Source: Theodoxus fluviatilis (lineage: Eukaryota; Mollusca; Gastropoda; Cycloneritida; Neritidae). From it: 64,000 bases of DNA. Below the pieces are notes generated by a model. The model saw only the letters and a list, made by a program, of their open reading frames with translations. It made no database searches and was not told where the DNA came from. The stretch covers positions 48,501 to 112,500 of the forward strand of contig JAWQFJ010020122.1 in NCBI GenBank assembly GCA_034096865.1, in the 5' to 3' direction. Below are positions 22,706 through 33,308 of the stretch, one piece after another. The position numbers and the translations under genes were made by a program. Position 1 is the stretch's first letter, and every line of letters starts with the position of its first letter.

Positions 22706-23310
22706 ATGGCTGACTCCGCATCGGATGAAGGCGAAGGAAGCGACATTGATGCTGATTTTGACGATGTCTGATCAGACTGATGCGAGAGATGTTGGAAGAG
22801 GAATCGTCGGAGGAAGAGTTTCTAGGCTTCCAAGGATCGTGGCAGACAGAAAATTTTCGTTCTCGTATGCGACACGCCTTTCGACGCGCTCAAGGAGTAA
22901 AGATTGACATCACCTCGGACGCAAAACCTCTTCATGTCTTCTCTGATCTTCACAGACGCGATCATGCGCGATGTGGGAACGCTTGTGACAGAGACACATC
23001 GGTATGCTGAGAGAGAGAGAGAGAGTGAATCCACCTCCTACCAGCTCCAAGTGGGCACTTGTGACAGTTCCTGAGATTAAAACTTTCATCGGTCTCTCCA
23101 TCGCAATGGGTGTGCATCGCTTGCCTGAGATTCGTGAGAAGCAAGATTTTTGCCGACAGAACGTCAGAAGTGGCTTTTCCGTCGACGTAGTTTTCGAGAC
23201 TAAGTTCCCCAAGGCAATCGAGAGACAGATTCCTTTCTCTGTGGCGGTACCTGCATCTACAATTAGGTCCCCAATAACTTTCTTCACTGCTCACAAGAAT
23301 TGCAAGGTAT
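22706..23310 (+). pseudogene. piggyBac-type transposase N-terminal fragment
   Basis: From ATG 22706 the frame is acidic (MADSASDEGEGSDID...), with frame changes. A later frame carries FLGFQGSWQTENFRSRM; then FTDAIMRDVGTLVTETHRYA, the 'F-x-x-I-x-x-x-TN-x-YA' segment of piggyBac transposases, overlaps two other frames, so it is frameshifted. At 23050-23110 KWALVTVPEIKTFIGLSIAMG is the characteristic piggyBac 'ElkafiGlxixMG' motif. The DDD catalytic core is absent. A GA microsatellite at 23011-23025 interrupts the reading. Confidence 0.6.
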
Positions 23311-23569
23311 GAGGTACAATTATGAAAGGGATTTGATTGATAAAATCAGTTGGATGGAAATTGGTGATTCAGATATTATCTGAATCTCTGATGTGTGCAG
23401 CTGTTTCAAACACCATCTGATGAGTACCATTTCAAAATCTGTATTAAATAATCTACATTTAACAGAGATTGGTTTGTTGTTTTTTAACTAAATATTCTGT
23501 TTGAATGTTTTTGCTAAACAATTCCAAAATACTCTCATACCTAATTATTCTTCTCAATAATATAATTAT

Positions 23570-23992
23570 TGTTCTTGAATTGTTCCAGAATGTGCAGTCA
23601 GTTTTCTGGAATTTCATCTTGAATTGTTCCAGAAGTATCTGTCAGTATTCTAGAATATTCTGGAATAACATTCCAGAATATTCTGGAATACGTACTAAAA
23701 TCTTCTAAACTTAGAAGATATAATGGTGTTCTGGAATAATTCCAGAATTATTCTAGAACTGTGTTTCCTTCTTCATCTGTAAGTATTCAAGAACATTCAT
23801 TACCATTCTAGAATATTCTAGAATATTCTAGAATTATTTTCTAGAATATTCTAGAAAATATTCTAGAATATTTCCTTGAATTCTCATTTAAGCTTCTGTC
23901 ATTATTCTAGAACATTGGACTCTGGTTCCAGAAGTCACATTCTAGAATCTTCTGGAACATTTCTAGAATTGTTCTGGAACGATTCCAGACCG
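23570..23992. repeat. Right TTCTAGAA array (heat-shock-element-like)
   Basis: More than fifteen TTC(T/C)(A/G)GAA units, including six contiguous TTC/GAA blocks at exact 5-bp spacing at 23806-23833 (TTCTAGAATATTCTAGAA plus one more pair). Ends directly at the right TTTCGCCGGGG end. Confidence 0.8.
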
Positions 23993-24003
23993 TTTCGCCG
24001 GGG

Positions 24004-24556
24004 TAATGGTCCTCTTACAGGAGAAGGCTTGGGCCGCTTTCGAGTCAGGGAACATCTTTTTCATGAGAATGGTGAAATGGTCGGCGGTTGTCGCTGGCAG
24101 GTTGTGTTTTGCAAGGAATTGGCAGAAGAGAATCTCTGACTGAGACACGGTCTTTCCTTGGTCCAAGTTGTTAGCCTGCCTCCGGAATGTAACATCGAGA
24201 GGGATGTGCTGTTTTGCTTTTTTAAAAGCTTCTTTGTGCTTTGAAGATGCAAAGTGGCGAACTATGTCAAATCGCCCCGACGCCGATACCTTTACCGACC
24301 GTTTGCATGACTTGCAGTAAGCAAAATCAGAGCCTGCATCCGAATTGCTGATCTGCCCCTGAAACTCTTTGTCCGTTTCCCACTCACACTGGTATTTCGA
24401 AGAATACCGAGCCCTTTTCGCAGGCGGTTTCAAAGAAGACGCCATAATTGCGCTTTGAATCTCTTTGTTGTAGCACACTACGCATGCGCGAGAAGCGACT
24501 TCCGGCCCCTGACTTTCGCAAATCGCGCACTTACCGCGAGGCTTGTACACTTTCAC
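24004..24556 (-). pseudogene. hAT transposase, N-terminal BED-finger part
   Basis: Starts MKVYKPRGKCAICESQGPEV near 24556, with a Cys-rich lead (CAIC...ACVVC). A BED-type zinc finger follows: FAYCKSCKRSVKVSASGRFD, then IVRHFASSKHKEAF (C-x2-C ... H-x4-H). Next are ILFCQFLAKHNLPATTADHF and MFPDSKAAQAFSCKRT, the standard lead into the hAT catalytic domain. The frame is cut at 24003 by the piggyBac-like insertion. The start is close to the hAT right end (24678), as expected for the 5' end of a minus-strand gene. Confidence 0.8.
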
Positions 24557-24929
24557 ACTGTCCTCAGACGAACCTTTAAAAAAAAATCAGTCCGACTAAA
24601 ACGCAAAAAGCCGTGAGACTTGAAAATCACTGAAATTGCGTGAGACTCACGCAAAATACGTGAGACTTGACACCTATGTGACTCGAGGCATTTGCAGGCC
24701 AGGAAGGAAATTGCGTCTGTCCGGATTTTAACGTTCACCACCAATCACACGCTCAAAAAGTCAACAAAAACAACATTGATGAACAAACCATGTATAAAAT
24801 TTCTTAATTTAGAATAGCTGCTTCTTCCATTTGGTTCACAAAAAGAAGTCAAAATTGGTACAATTTGTAAAAAATTCCCGACTTTTCTCAGCCATGTTCT
24901 CAACACTACCTGATTGTGAAACCTGCCAG

Positions 24930-26210
24930 TAGCATGCATGTATTTTATTCACTATTACACTAGTAGTAGCATGCATGTATTTCACTCACTACACTAGCAG
25001 TAGCATGCATGTATTTCACTCACTACACTAGCAGTAGCATGCATGCATTTTATTCACTACACTAGCAGTAAAATACACCTGCATTTTTCTCCCTACATTA
25101 GCAGTAGCATGCATGTATTTTACTCACTTCACTAACAGTAGCACACATGTTACAAGAGCCACAGTATGTCAAAGTAAAGTATCTGGTCGATGGACAGGGT
25201 GTAAATTGTAATGAAAATGTGTGACATTGCAATGTACATGTATATTTCATGCTTTTAAACTCTGTTGTGAACAGTTGGAGTTCTCCTAGTTCTCAAGTAT
25301 AGGCGTGATTGAACCAATGTGTGAGGCTGTATAATGTATTACCATTAGGATCTGCAATGAAGGCAATTTTTAATTGTGACTATAACGTTTATGCTATACA
25401 CTCTGGAGATTTTGTAACATGATATTGGGCCTACATTACATTCTTGTAAGATGATGCAGACAATTTTAAATTTTAACATTTAAATATGCCACAATTTTGA
25501 TGCAATGTATGACAGGGTTTCTAACAATATAATTTTGATTGCAATATAAGGAACGAGCAAACAAACAAGTCTTACTCAGCTTCAAATTTTCGGCTTTACT
25601 TGCCTTCCTCAGGAGTACACTGAAGGGTTTGACAATTCTAACTACCGGTTCCACATCACACATGACGACATACGTGGGCGTGGCCTGTCACACTGTTCGA
25701 CTCCTATTTGTAACACTTCCCATGATTATACGTTATCTGTTATGTAAGATGGGTCATCAGCCTTAATAAAGTAATCAATCAGTCAGTAGCATGCACATAC
25801 TATTATGTTACTCACTACACTAGCAGTAGCATGCAGGTATTTTACTCACTTCACTTAGGAATGAACAAATACTTTATTGTTAGACCTACTCACTACACTA
25901 GCAGTACACACCTGCATTATACGAGCAGTAGCAGTAGCATGAATTTTACTCACTACACTCGTAGCATGCATTTTTTTACTCACTACACTCATAGCATGCA
26001 TTTTATTCACTACACTAGCAGTAGCATGTATTTTATTCATTACACTTACAAATAAACAAATATTTTATTGTTAAGCCCATGCCGCTACAATACCAGTAGC
26101 ATTCCTGTGTTATACTCACTACACTACTCACTAGCACTAGCAGTAGCAATGCTAGCATGCCTGCATTTTACTCACTACACTACCGTGCATGTATTCTATC
26201 TCTTCAGTCT
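24930..26210. repeat. 34-bp minisatellite (right block)
   Basis: Repeated TAGCATGCATGTATTTTA / CTCACTACACTAGCAG units at 24930-25150 and 25785-26210, with about 630 bp of unrelated sequence (25150-25780) in between that ends in a polyadenylation-like TTAATAAAGTAATCAATCAG. Degenerate units contain ACAAATACTTTATTGTTA insertions. This is the continuation of the block at 14327-14480. Confidence 0.8.
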
Positions 26211-26221
26211 ACAGTAGTGCC

Positions 26222-26225
<4 letters not shown>

Positions 26226-26313
<88 letters not shown>

Positions 26314-26340
26314 CACATGAGAGAGCACATGAGAGAGAGA

Positions 26341-26435
<95 letters not shown>
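26226..26435. repeat. (GA)n microsatellite
   Basis: About 210 bp of GA with ATAGA and CACATGA interruptions, followed by poly-G at 26450-26470. Confidence 0.95.
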
Positions 26436-26438
<3 letters not shown>

Positions 26439-26479
26439 GAGGAGAGAGGGAGGGGGGGGGGGGGGGGGGAGGGGGATGA

Positions 26480-27300
26480 AAAATACATACACTCTGTGAC
26501 TGTTGTCAAAGCTACTCTTCTCATGATTTTTATTAAAACTAAATTATATAAAAGCAGTTGAATGTTCTATGAAGAAATGATCAGAGCAGCGGTATTCAAC
26601 ATACGTTCCGTCACATGGCCATAGCCACAATGATGATTGATAGTGCAAATATTTAACAACCAAGTAACTACGGTCAAAACAAAAATTGAATAGTACTGAT
26701 AACTAAGTCATTTGTTCATTGAAGACGACAGCACTCATCAGATATTTGGAAGGGTTACAAGTGAGCAACAACTTGAACAAGCAAGCAGCAAATATGTATT
26801 TTAAGTGTAACTTTTTGTAAGAGCTGTTTCTTCTCTTCTCTGAGGTAATATAACAACAACAAAAAAGGTGACGCGTGCACAATATCACTGCAATGTAGAT
26901 GAGAAATTAACACTTCGACACGTTGGGAGCCGTGAAAATTTTAGGCTGCAAATGCAATGCAGTGTGGATTACTTCTAATCATCTCAGTTCAGTTTCTGCA
27001 GGACCTTCGTCTTCGACTTCGTAGTAATCACCCCTTGTAATGGCATCACTGCTTTTAACAGCTAAACTACGGAGATAAAAGATACATCAGCACTGCATCA
27101 TTTGAAGAACATGTGTAATCGAACGCTGAAAGTACGACGCATTACTACATTTTTTTTGTTTTTGGTAACGAAACAGCTTTCACTTGTCTGCCCCTGTCTA
27201 CAATTTTCGCGGAGTTTCGCACAGAGTGGTGTAAGACGCCGAAAGAAAATAAATCAACTTGACTGGGAGTTGTCAATGAAGTCAAACATTCCCAAACAGG
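26480..27300. other. Upstream of SERF, no gene seen
   Basis: AT-rich sequence without a protein-like frame of convincing composition. It becomes more GC- and CpG-rich from about 27000 towards the SERF first exon. Confidence 0.4.
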
Positions 27301-27339
27301 TAAATGTCGAGACGTAAGCTTACTGTAGGTTTCGCACAG

Positions 27340-27507
27340 ACGATGGGTAGTCCTTCAAGATCTCGCGCCAAATTGTCTCAACCCGGGAAATTACGACAGT
27401 CACCAACGCATACGCATGCGCACACAAAGCACGGAGGAAGGACTTCAGTGGACAGGACGATCTCGCCCAGAATTTTGTGTGTGTGTCGTACTGGTCACAG
27501 ATTCATC
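27340..27507 (+). promoter_or_regulatory. Probable SERF promoter/5' UTR with NRF1-like site
   Basis: Immediately upstream of the SERF start codon. CpG content is higher than in the surroundings, and TACGCATGCGCA at 27411-27422 differs by one base from the palindromic NRF1 consensus TGCGCATGCGCA. No TATA box is obvious. The transcription start was not determined. Confidence 0.35.
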
Positions 27508-27514
27508 ATGACGC
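27508..27514 (+). CDS. SERF: SERF (small EDRK-rich factor), coding exon 1
   Basis: ATGACGC followed by a consensus donor GTAAGT. The seven coding bases give Met-Thr and the first base of Arg3; together with exon 2 the protein begins MTRGNQRE, the invariant start of the SERF/4F5 family. A tiny first coding exon ending after the first base of codon 3 is what lets exons 2 and 3 remain in frame. Confidence 0.85.
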
Positions 27515-29160
27515 GTAAGTGAATGTGATATTCTTTCTTTTATGTAAAGTTTGCAGCGCTGTGAGATGGTGTTCAATACTTCTTTTGGTGAATTTTTCAA
27601 CCAAATGTAACGTCAGGGCTAATTCGGGGAAAGTTCGTAGGTGTTTATTTTACTGTGCGGAGAATGAAGTTATTTTTTATTCAGCGATGTCTTTCGGAAT
27701 TATCACCGTCATTTGGTTGCTACAAGAATGTGAATTCACGAGGAAACGAGTAAATGTTTTAACCATAGATCACGACTGGTGCGTACTCAGTCAGTTGACT
27801 GACGTGTTGCTGACCTGGCTCCTTGCGGACGATTGTGCCAGAAACTTGACGTGGTTGTAACTCTAGTGGTAGTCTGTGACTCTACTAGTACTACACATGT
27901 CACGTTATTGATGTAAACCACCACTCGTTTTATTCTTGGACAAACAAATACTTTCAATGTTTATGTTGTTGTTTGTTTAAATGTGTGTTAATGTTAGTGC
28001 ACTGGATTTCTTCTATGATAACTTATATGGCTGACGATAGCTTCCCGCTGACGCTGTGTCGGTTTACCAGAGGCTTGCTGAGAGCCCGAGGAACTAGGTA
28101 TAACGAAAATTTAATTTATTTCCCCATAACTGATTTGAGCTAACAGCCATTTAGGAAGTAGCTAACCTCTATGCCCTAAGGTGAGAAACTGCCCTTATGG
28201 CTTGTCGGTGTCATGCGCAACTTTTTGCAGTCAACAACCAGCTATGACCGGCTGCCTTGACTTGAATGGAAAGCTCTAAGGTCGTATCGTATGGCTTGAC
28301 ACAGTAGTGAGAAGACGCAATTTTCTTGTAGTTGTAACGAGCGTCTATGCTGCACTAACGGGTCGCAAAGTTGTGTAATGAATGTTTCTTCCGAAGTAAA
28401 CTTTGAGAAAGAGATTTTGATGATAGGAAGGAAATACTGTCTTGTCGTGCAGGGCGTAAACAACCTCGGTGTGCTGTTGTTGATGTAGCCTGTTCAGCTG
28501 TTGCGAACAAAGAATCGTGAATAGCCCACGTGTCAGCAGTTAGAAACTACCTTTTGCTAGCCAATTTGAGGAAATCGTCATGGTTTGGTCTTGTGCAAGT
28601 AAAGATTTCATTTGTATTTGCCATTATTTTGGTTCAAATACTGATTTTAGTTAGACCAAAAGAAAAAAGATGTTATTGCGGAAACATGGCCAGAAAAAAT
28701 AGGGTTGGTAGGTCGACCTGAACTGTTTTAAAATGATTATTTTTCCCCAGTAGAAGATTCGAAATGAACATAAATCACAATTTCTCTTTCGTAGAAAAAC
28801 TATTTTTTTAACCCTGAAATAGTGGCATCCCAAGTGCTCATAACTAGGCCTAAACGGCGGGGAAGATGGACAGCACTCGTCATTGATTACTATTAATTAT
28901 TATTGATTTCTCCCGCATGCCCCCCCCCCTCCCCCCCAATGAAATTTTTTTCTCTCACTATTGTAAAAAAAAGTTTGCAGTCGATAGGAAAAAATAGGGT
29001 TAATCAGGTTACTGTAACCACAACTATTGTATTCTTTGGCCTTAAGATCCTTTGTTTGCATAGTCAGTATCATAGTGCAGTCTGTTTGATGTGGCATTTG
29101 TAAAGAACGTGAGAATGCAACTGACTACTTTTCTCAAGGATTTTCCCCAGTGACTTGATG
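27515..29160 (+). other. SERF intron 1, first part
   Basis: Mostly unique-looking AT-rich sequence. Two pieces of the short dispersed repeat with AAAAATAGGGTT and GGTTACTGTAACCACAACTA occur at 28686-28740 and 28985-29045. No exon was found. Confidence 0.5.
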
Positions 29161-29164
29161 ATTC

Positions 29165-29405
29165 ATGCATTATAAAAACCGCTGGCGCTGAACCTCCAGG
29201 TTTTGGAGAAAAAAAAGATTGGGTTCGAACCCGCAGCCTCCGAGAAAAGAGGAGGAAAAAACGCACACACACACACAAACACAAAAAACCAGGTCTGGTT
29301 CGAACCCACAACCCCTCGAAAAGAGAGAGAATAAAAAAGGTTCAGCGCAGAATCGAACCTGGTCATGCATGACCAAGAGCCCAATGCTCTACTAACTGTG
29401 CCATT
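29165..29405 (-). repeat. tRNA-like SINE heads / dispersed repeat
   Basis: On the minus strand 29405-29338 reads ATGGCACAGTTAGTAGAGC (A-box-like), then GGTTCGATTCTG (B-box-like), the layout of a tRNA-derived RNA polymerase III promoter. Two more GGTTCGAACC elements lie at 29297 and 29222, and the outer end AACCGCTGGCGCTGAACCTC recurs in inverted orientation at 41262-41281. The stems do not fold into a good tRNA, so I call it a SINE or tRNA pseudogene rather than a tRNA gene. Confidence 0.4.
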
Positions 29406-29653
29406 GAAAACTTGTATGTATATGAAGCATTTATAACGACCTTGTCATAAACCCCCGTGGTTCGTATTTTGCACTGTAAATTGTAGAAAAATGGATGATA
29501 GCATGAACTGTTTGGTATTTCATACGGATCTAACCCATCAACGTCAATATTCTTCTCGTAGTATCGCATTTTGGCGTCTGCTGGTAGAGGTTCAACATAT
29601 ATCGAAGCGTTTTGCTGAAATAGGAAAGATAACTCTGTTTGACTCGATGTCAT
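29406..29653 (-). pseudogene. ORF fragment with PLPADAKMRYY motif, unknown
   Basis: A minus-strand open stretch (from 29653) with FQQNASIYVEPLPADAKMRY and LDPYEIP. A similar segment, LASLYYERLPADAKKRYY, is present at 31663-31938, so both are remnants of one gene family. The pattern (Y-x-x-LP-x-x-AK-x-RY, then DPY) recurs in mollusc uncharacterised proteins, to my recollection. Function unknown; both copies are short and lie in SERF intron 1, antisense to it. Confidence 0.35.
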
Positions 29654-30095
29654 TACGCTGAAATGGTCGTCGACTCGTTGTCCCCAACATTTCCGGGTCA
29701 GGGATTGATTAAATCATCATATTTTTGTGACACTGAGACCAGACCATCAAAACAATTAGCACTAGGCCTTGAATCAAATCGTCGTACGAGATCTTACGTT
29801 GACTGCAAATGTACAACAGTGCCGCGTGATTGTGTCGACATTCAGTTAGTTCGCTGGGCGATTCCAGGCTTTTAACCAGCAAAGGCAACGATCTAGATGG
29901 TACATGAGCAATTCCAGAAAGGTGGCAAGATAAGTGCGACAGTAGACCTAATTAGTAAAAATCATCAGATTTGACTGAAATCAGCATATAATGTTAGAAC
30001 AAACTGTATTTTATCATAAATTATGAATAAAAAGATAGTTTGCTATTTTGTGTGTGTGTATGTGAGCGTTAAACTTAAAGTGGAAAAAGTTGAAT

Positions 30096-30276
30096 GTTGA
30101 CTAGTCACCGATGACATAATAAAACCACAAATATCTGTTATTACCAAAAATGTCACGCTAACTATTCTTACTATATTAGATGTCATTCCTAATGCAATAA
30201 CATCCTGTAAAACAATTATATAAATAACAATTGAATTTGGTAAAAGCATTTTTAATGTCATCGGTGACTAGTCAAC
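30096..30276. mobile_element. MITE with 22-bp perfect inverted repeats
   Basis: GTTGACTAGTCACCGATGAC at 30096 (22 bp matched) and its exact complement at 30255-30276; a third, imperfect copy of the end lies at 30434-30456 (GTGTCATCAGTGACAAGTCA). The interior is 137 bp, AT-rich and non-coding. TSDs were not resolved. Confidence 0.55.
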
Positions 30277-30459
30277 ATATCCGTTTGTACACTTTCTCAG
30301 TAATTACAATAAACAAGCAATACAGACACCAACTACTGTTTGTGTACTAAAAATGACAACATTTATTCACTGTAGCAAAGGTACAGCTTCAAATTCTCGT
30401 TTTGCAGCAATTTAAATGAAGAAATCAATTTTGTGTCATCAGTGACAAGTCAACACAGG

Positions 30460-31660
30460 AAACAGACTGGTCATCCTTAAACATAGAAAATGAACAGTGC
30501 AAGCAAAAAGCACAATGATGTTCAGTTTTTCATTTCATTTCACTGTTGTTTAACATCTAGCTGACTGCAAGGAGCCATATCAAGACAGGTGATGTTCCTT
30601 TGAAATCAACTGAATGGCAAGGAAACTAAAGTTTGCATCGTCACTCTGACAGAGAGCGAACTTCCGGACTAAAGCATGCCTCGTCACTGACACAAAATTG
30701 TTTCATGTCATAACAAACCATCGTTCTAACCTTCCGCATGTTATATGAAGACACGTGTTGTCAAACAGAGGTCAGAAATTATGAAGTGGTTTCAAACCCG
30801 CTCATCCATCATCATTTAACGAAATCTGCATCTTTAAACCATGAACTTGATCAATAAAATCATCCACCAGCTGTTGACTCGTCACACTTTGTTGTCTCGG
30901 CACTCATCCACAAATGATGACACAAAATACAAAAACTCTTACCTCTTCGTTTGCGCTCCATTTTACCTCGTGTTGTTCGGTCAGCACTTCCGGCATATGT
31001 GTTAGATCGAAATAATGGATCAGGAACAGAAAAGTTTCGAAGAAAATTAATCTTTTTTCGCTTTTGTTGATTCGGCACATTATGACGGAAATTTGACGCT
31101 AAACTTTCCACATCCTACAACTCCTTAAAAAACGCATTGATTAATTTTCTGAGAATTGTGACGATATTATCCATAACTTTACACCAATCCTGGATCCAAT
31201 CCAATAAACCACGCCGAAAATAGTTGATCTTATCGTACACTGAAAAATTTGTCTGCAATGACACGACGCCGTGACGAGGCAAAAGTGGATTTTGAAGCCA
31301 AATAAAATCAGAATAGGTTGGTAACATTCAGTTCTAGTTGCTGGCAGTTGAGCATTAACTATTTTCTTGTCTAAAAACCACCAGATGTTAGGAAAAAAAT
31401 GTGGGGTTCAAGAGAAAACGGAATCCTTTTCCTCTTGGTGAAAAGTGTTACGTTTGGTAATGGCGGTTTTTCACGTTTCTCTTTAAATACATGCGGACCA
31501 TTCACACACAAAAGCAACAATCGGAACAGATTTATTATATGTATATCTTTAATCTTTTCTCTACAATATGATATAAACGTAACATCATAAAAAGTTTGTA
31601 GTTTTTGTGTTATTTACACTCTACTGGACAACCATGCACCATTGTCACCTATCTGGAATT
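30460..31660. other. SERF intron 1, middle part
   Basis: No protein-like frame or named repeat recognised; one further GTCACTGACACAAAATTG-type element near 30685 may be another remnant of the 30096 MITE family. Confidence 0.4.
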
Positions 31661-31662
31661 GC

Positions 31663-31938
31663 TCACATATACTTTACCGGTTTCACAAAAAGTGAATTTG
31701 ACGCCAACACAGCGTAGTATCGCTTTTTTGCATCTGCTGGTAGACGTTCATAATACAAAGAAGCCAAATGTTGTTTTGTGAACGTAGGAAAAGAGTTTGA
31801 CTCGATTAGGCTCTTACATCTATTGACTATCGAGGGAGGTGCTTCCGAGTGTACGAAATCCATTATCCTCAAAATTCTACTTGCAAATGACGTAACATTA
31901 TTAATGACGTCAAACATTACGCAATTTCGCCATTCCAT
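31663..31938 (-). pseudogene. ORF fragment with RLPADAKKRYY motif, unknown
   Basis: 91 codons on the minus strand, including FPTFTKQHLASLYYERLPAD and AKKRYY. Related to the fragment at 29406-29653. No domain name can be given. Confidence 0.35.
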
Positions 31939-31966
31939 GAACCGCTTATTTGGGGACGCGCTCTGG

Positions 31967-32114
31967 AATGTACGACCTTAAAAAACCACTTTCTCTTCAA
32001 GCCTCGATTCAGAAAATTTGATACATTCAATCGGACCTAACTTCCAGTTAATGTGCAAAATCTCAAGGAAATCCGTCCAGTAGTTTTTGAGATATAAGCC
32101 GTGGAGTCGGGACA

Positions 32115-32213
<99 letters not shown>

Positions 32214-32248
32214 ATAAAGTCTGTAGGACCTCCAGTAAACCTGGAGGG
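31967..32248 (-). repeat. Dispersed repeat, copy X, with (CA)n expansion
   Basis: Starts near GGTCGTACATTCC (minus) and ends CCTCCAGGTTTACTGGAGGT. A nearly identical copy lies in the opposite orientation at 40793-41075. Copy X contains about 48 CA units (32114-32210) where copy Y has about 13. Confidence 0.7.
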
Positions 32249-32503
32249 AAAATTTTAATGTATTGAAATAGAGATTTGACCCACTTACAGAATTGTAATA
32301 AGAGTATCTATTAACTTTGAGTTGACCTAATTTAAAAAATCCACATTGGAGTATTTAATTAGCAGGAAGCTGAATTGAGGTGACAAGGGTTTAAGTGTAT
32401 GGTTGCAAACAATGGGAAGTAATTTTTATGAAATAAAATTAAAAATTGAACTGTATAATTAAAAATTGTCAAGTGTTATATAGAAAAGTTTCAGTGTTGA
32501 TTT

Positions 32504-32505
<2 letters not shown>

Positions 32506-32589
<84 letters not shown>
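32506..32589. repeat. (GA)n microsatellite
   Basis: About 42 uninterrupted GA units. Confidence 0.95.
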
Positions 32590-32590
<1 letters not shown>

Positions 32591-33308
32591 CGAACACCAA
32601 TGGATCATTTCTGCAAGACTTACCATATTCACTTTTATTTAAGAGAAGAAAAAAACAGACAGAGAATATTGCAGCCAATTCCTACAACTTTGCCAGGTGG
32701 AGAGCATAGTGTTTAAAAAATCTTCATGAACAGATCAGACTTGTTGGTCTGCTTGAAATAACATGGATCAACAATTCTATTTTTAATCAAGCCTGTCTGG
32801 TGGTGGTCCTGTGTCATGAAAAATTCAATTATCTGATATGCAAGATAGGGAGAGGTGCATATTGGAAGTGGGTTGATGGGAAGCTGTGCACACAGTGGTA
32901 TTTGTGTGCGTTTCAGCTTGCAGCACACCTGATTCGGAGAGTGAGAGACTCAGCACAGGCCTCACCCCAGGTGCTTGAGCACAAGGGTTTGAAATGGAGA
33001 ACAGTGTATGCTGATGATTGCAATCAAAGGCTGCCTGTTTGAGGAGGCTGATGAGATTGTTGTTGTTGTTGGTTGTGGTGGTGCTGCTGTAATGTTACTG
33101 TTGTTTGCCGGGCTGTTCAAGAATGTCAATGGGAATGACTGTGTGCATCAGGAGATGATTCTGCAGCCCCAGCAGAGATCTGCACAACTGATTAAAAGAA
33201 AGCTAGCAGTCTTGTGCATATGCTCCTTTATTGTGTTTGCCTTAAAAATTTTGAAAGAAAAATTACTTTGATTTAAATCAGTTTTATCTAATTTATGTTA
33301 TTACATTA
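32590..33308 (+). other. SERF intron 1, no gene seen
   Basis: A plus-strand stretch at 33008-33271 has a hydrophobic GGAAVMLLLFAGLFKNV segment but no start context, splice pattern or known domain. I do not call a gene. Confidence 0.35.

Larger units (their letters stand above)
21930..24003 (+). mobile_element. piggyBac-like element nested in the hAT transposase gene
   Basis: Ends are the inverted 11-mers CCCCGGCGAAA (21930-21940) and TTTCGCCGGGG (23993-24003). Flanks read ...CCTT and TAATGG...; if a single TTAA is placed between them, the hAT reading runs through without a break (SCKRTIKATQIIKRCLAT), matching the usual hAT RTK-T-x-I-I-K-x-x-LA motif. So the target was TTAA, as for piggyBac. 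Both ends continue as arrays of TTCTAGAA. A broken piggyBac-type transposase fragment lies at about 22700-23310 on the plus strand. Confidence 0.65.
18256..24678 (-). mobile_element. hAT element inserted in the foldback right arm
   Basis: Ends are 14-bp inverted repeats beginning CATAGGTGTCAAGT, flanked by the direct repeat TGACTC (18250-18255 and 24679-24684). Uninterrupted sequence in the left arm (GACTCGAG near 15618) shows the empty site. hAT target duplications are 8 bp; here 6 match exactly and the two outer bases differ. Minus-strand remnants of a BED-finger hAT transposase lie at 24556-24004 and 21930-21274. The 6.4-kb length comes from two further insertions (18451-20441; about 21930-24003) and a 52-bp minisatellite. 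Confidence 0.8.

Noticed and set aside
20446..26210. CRISPR-like direct repeats
   Set aside because: Repeats are contiguous or degenerate minisatellites without unique spacers, in a eukaryotic genome.
27102..27317. 71-codon ORF just upstream of SERF
   Set aside because: No domain, no conservation visible, and it ends inside the probable SERF promoter/5' UTR.
27519..27860. 113-codon ORF beginning right after the SERF exon 1 donor
   Set aside because: It lies in intron 1 beyond a consensus GTAAGT; no recognised motif.
29222..29405. Functional tRNA gene
   Set aside because: A- and B-box-like sequences exist, but acceptor, anticodon and T stems do not pair well; a SINE head is more likely.
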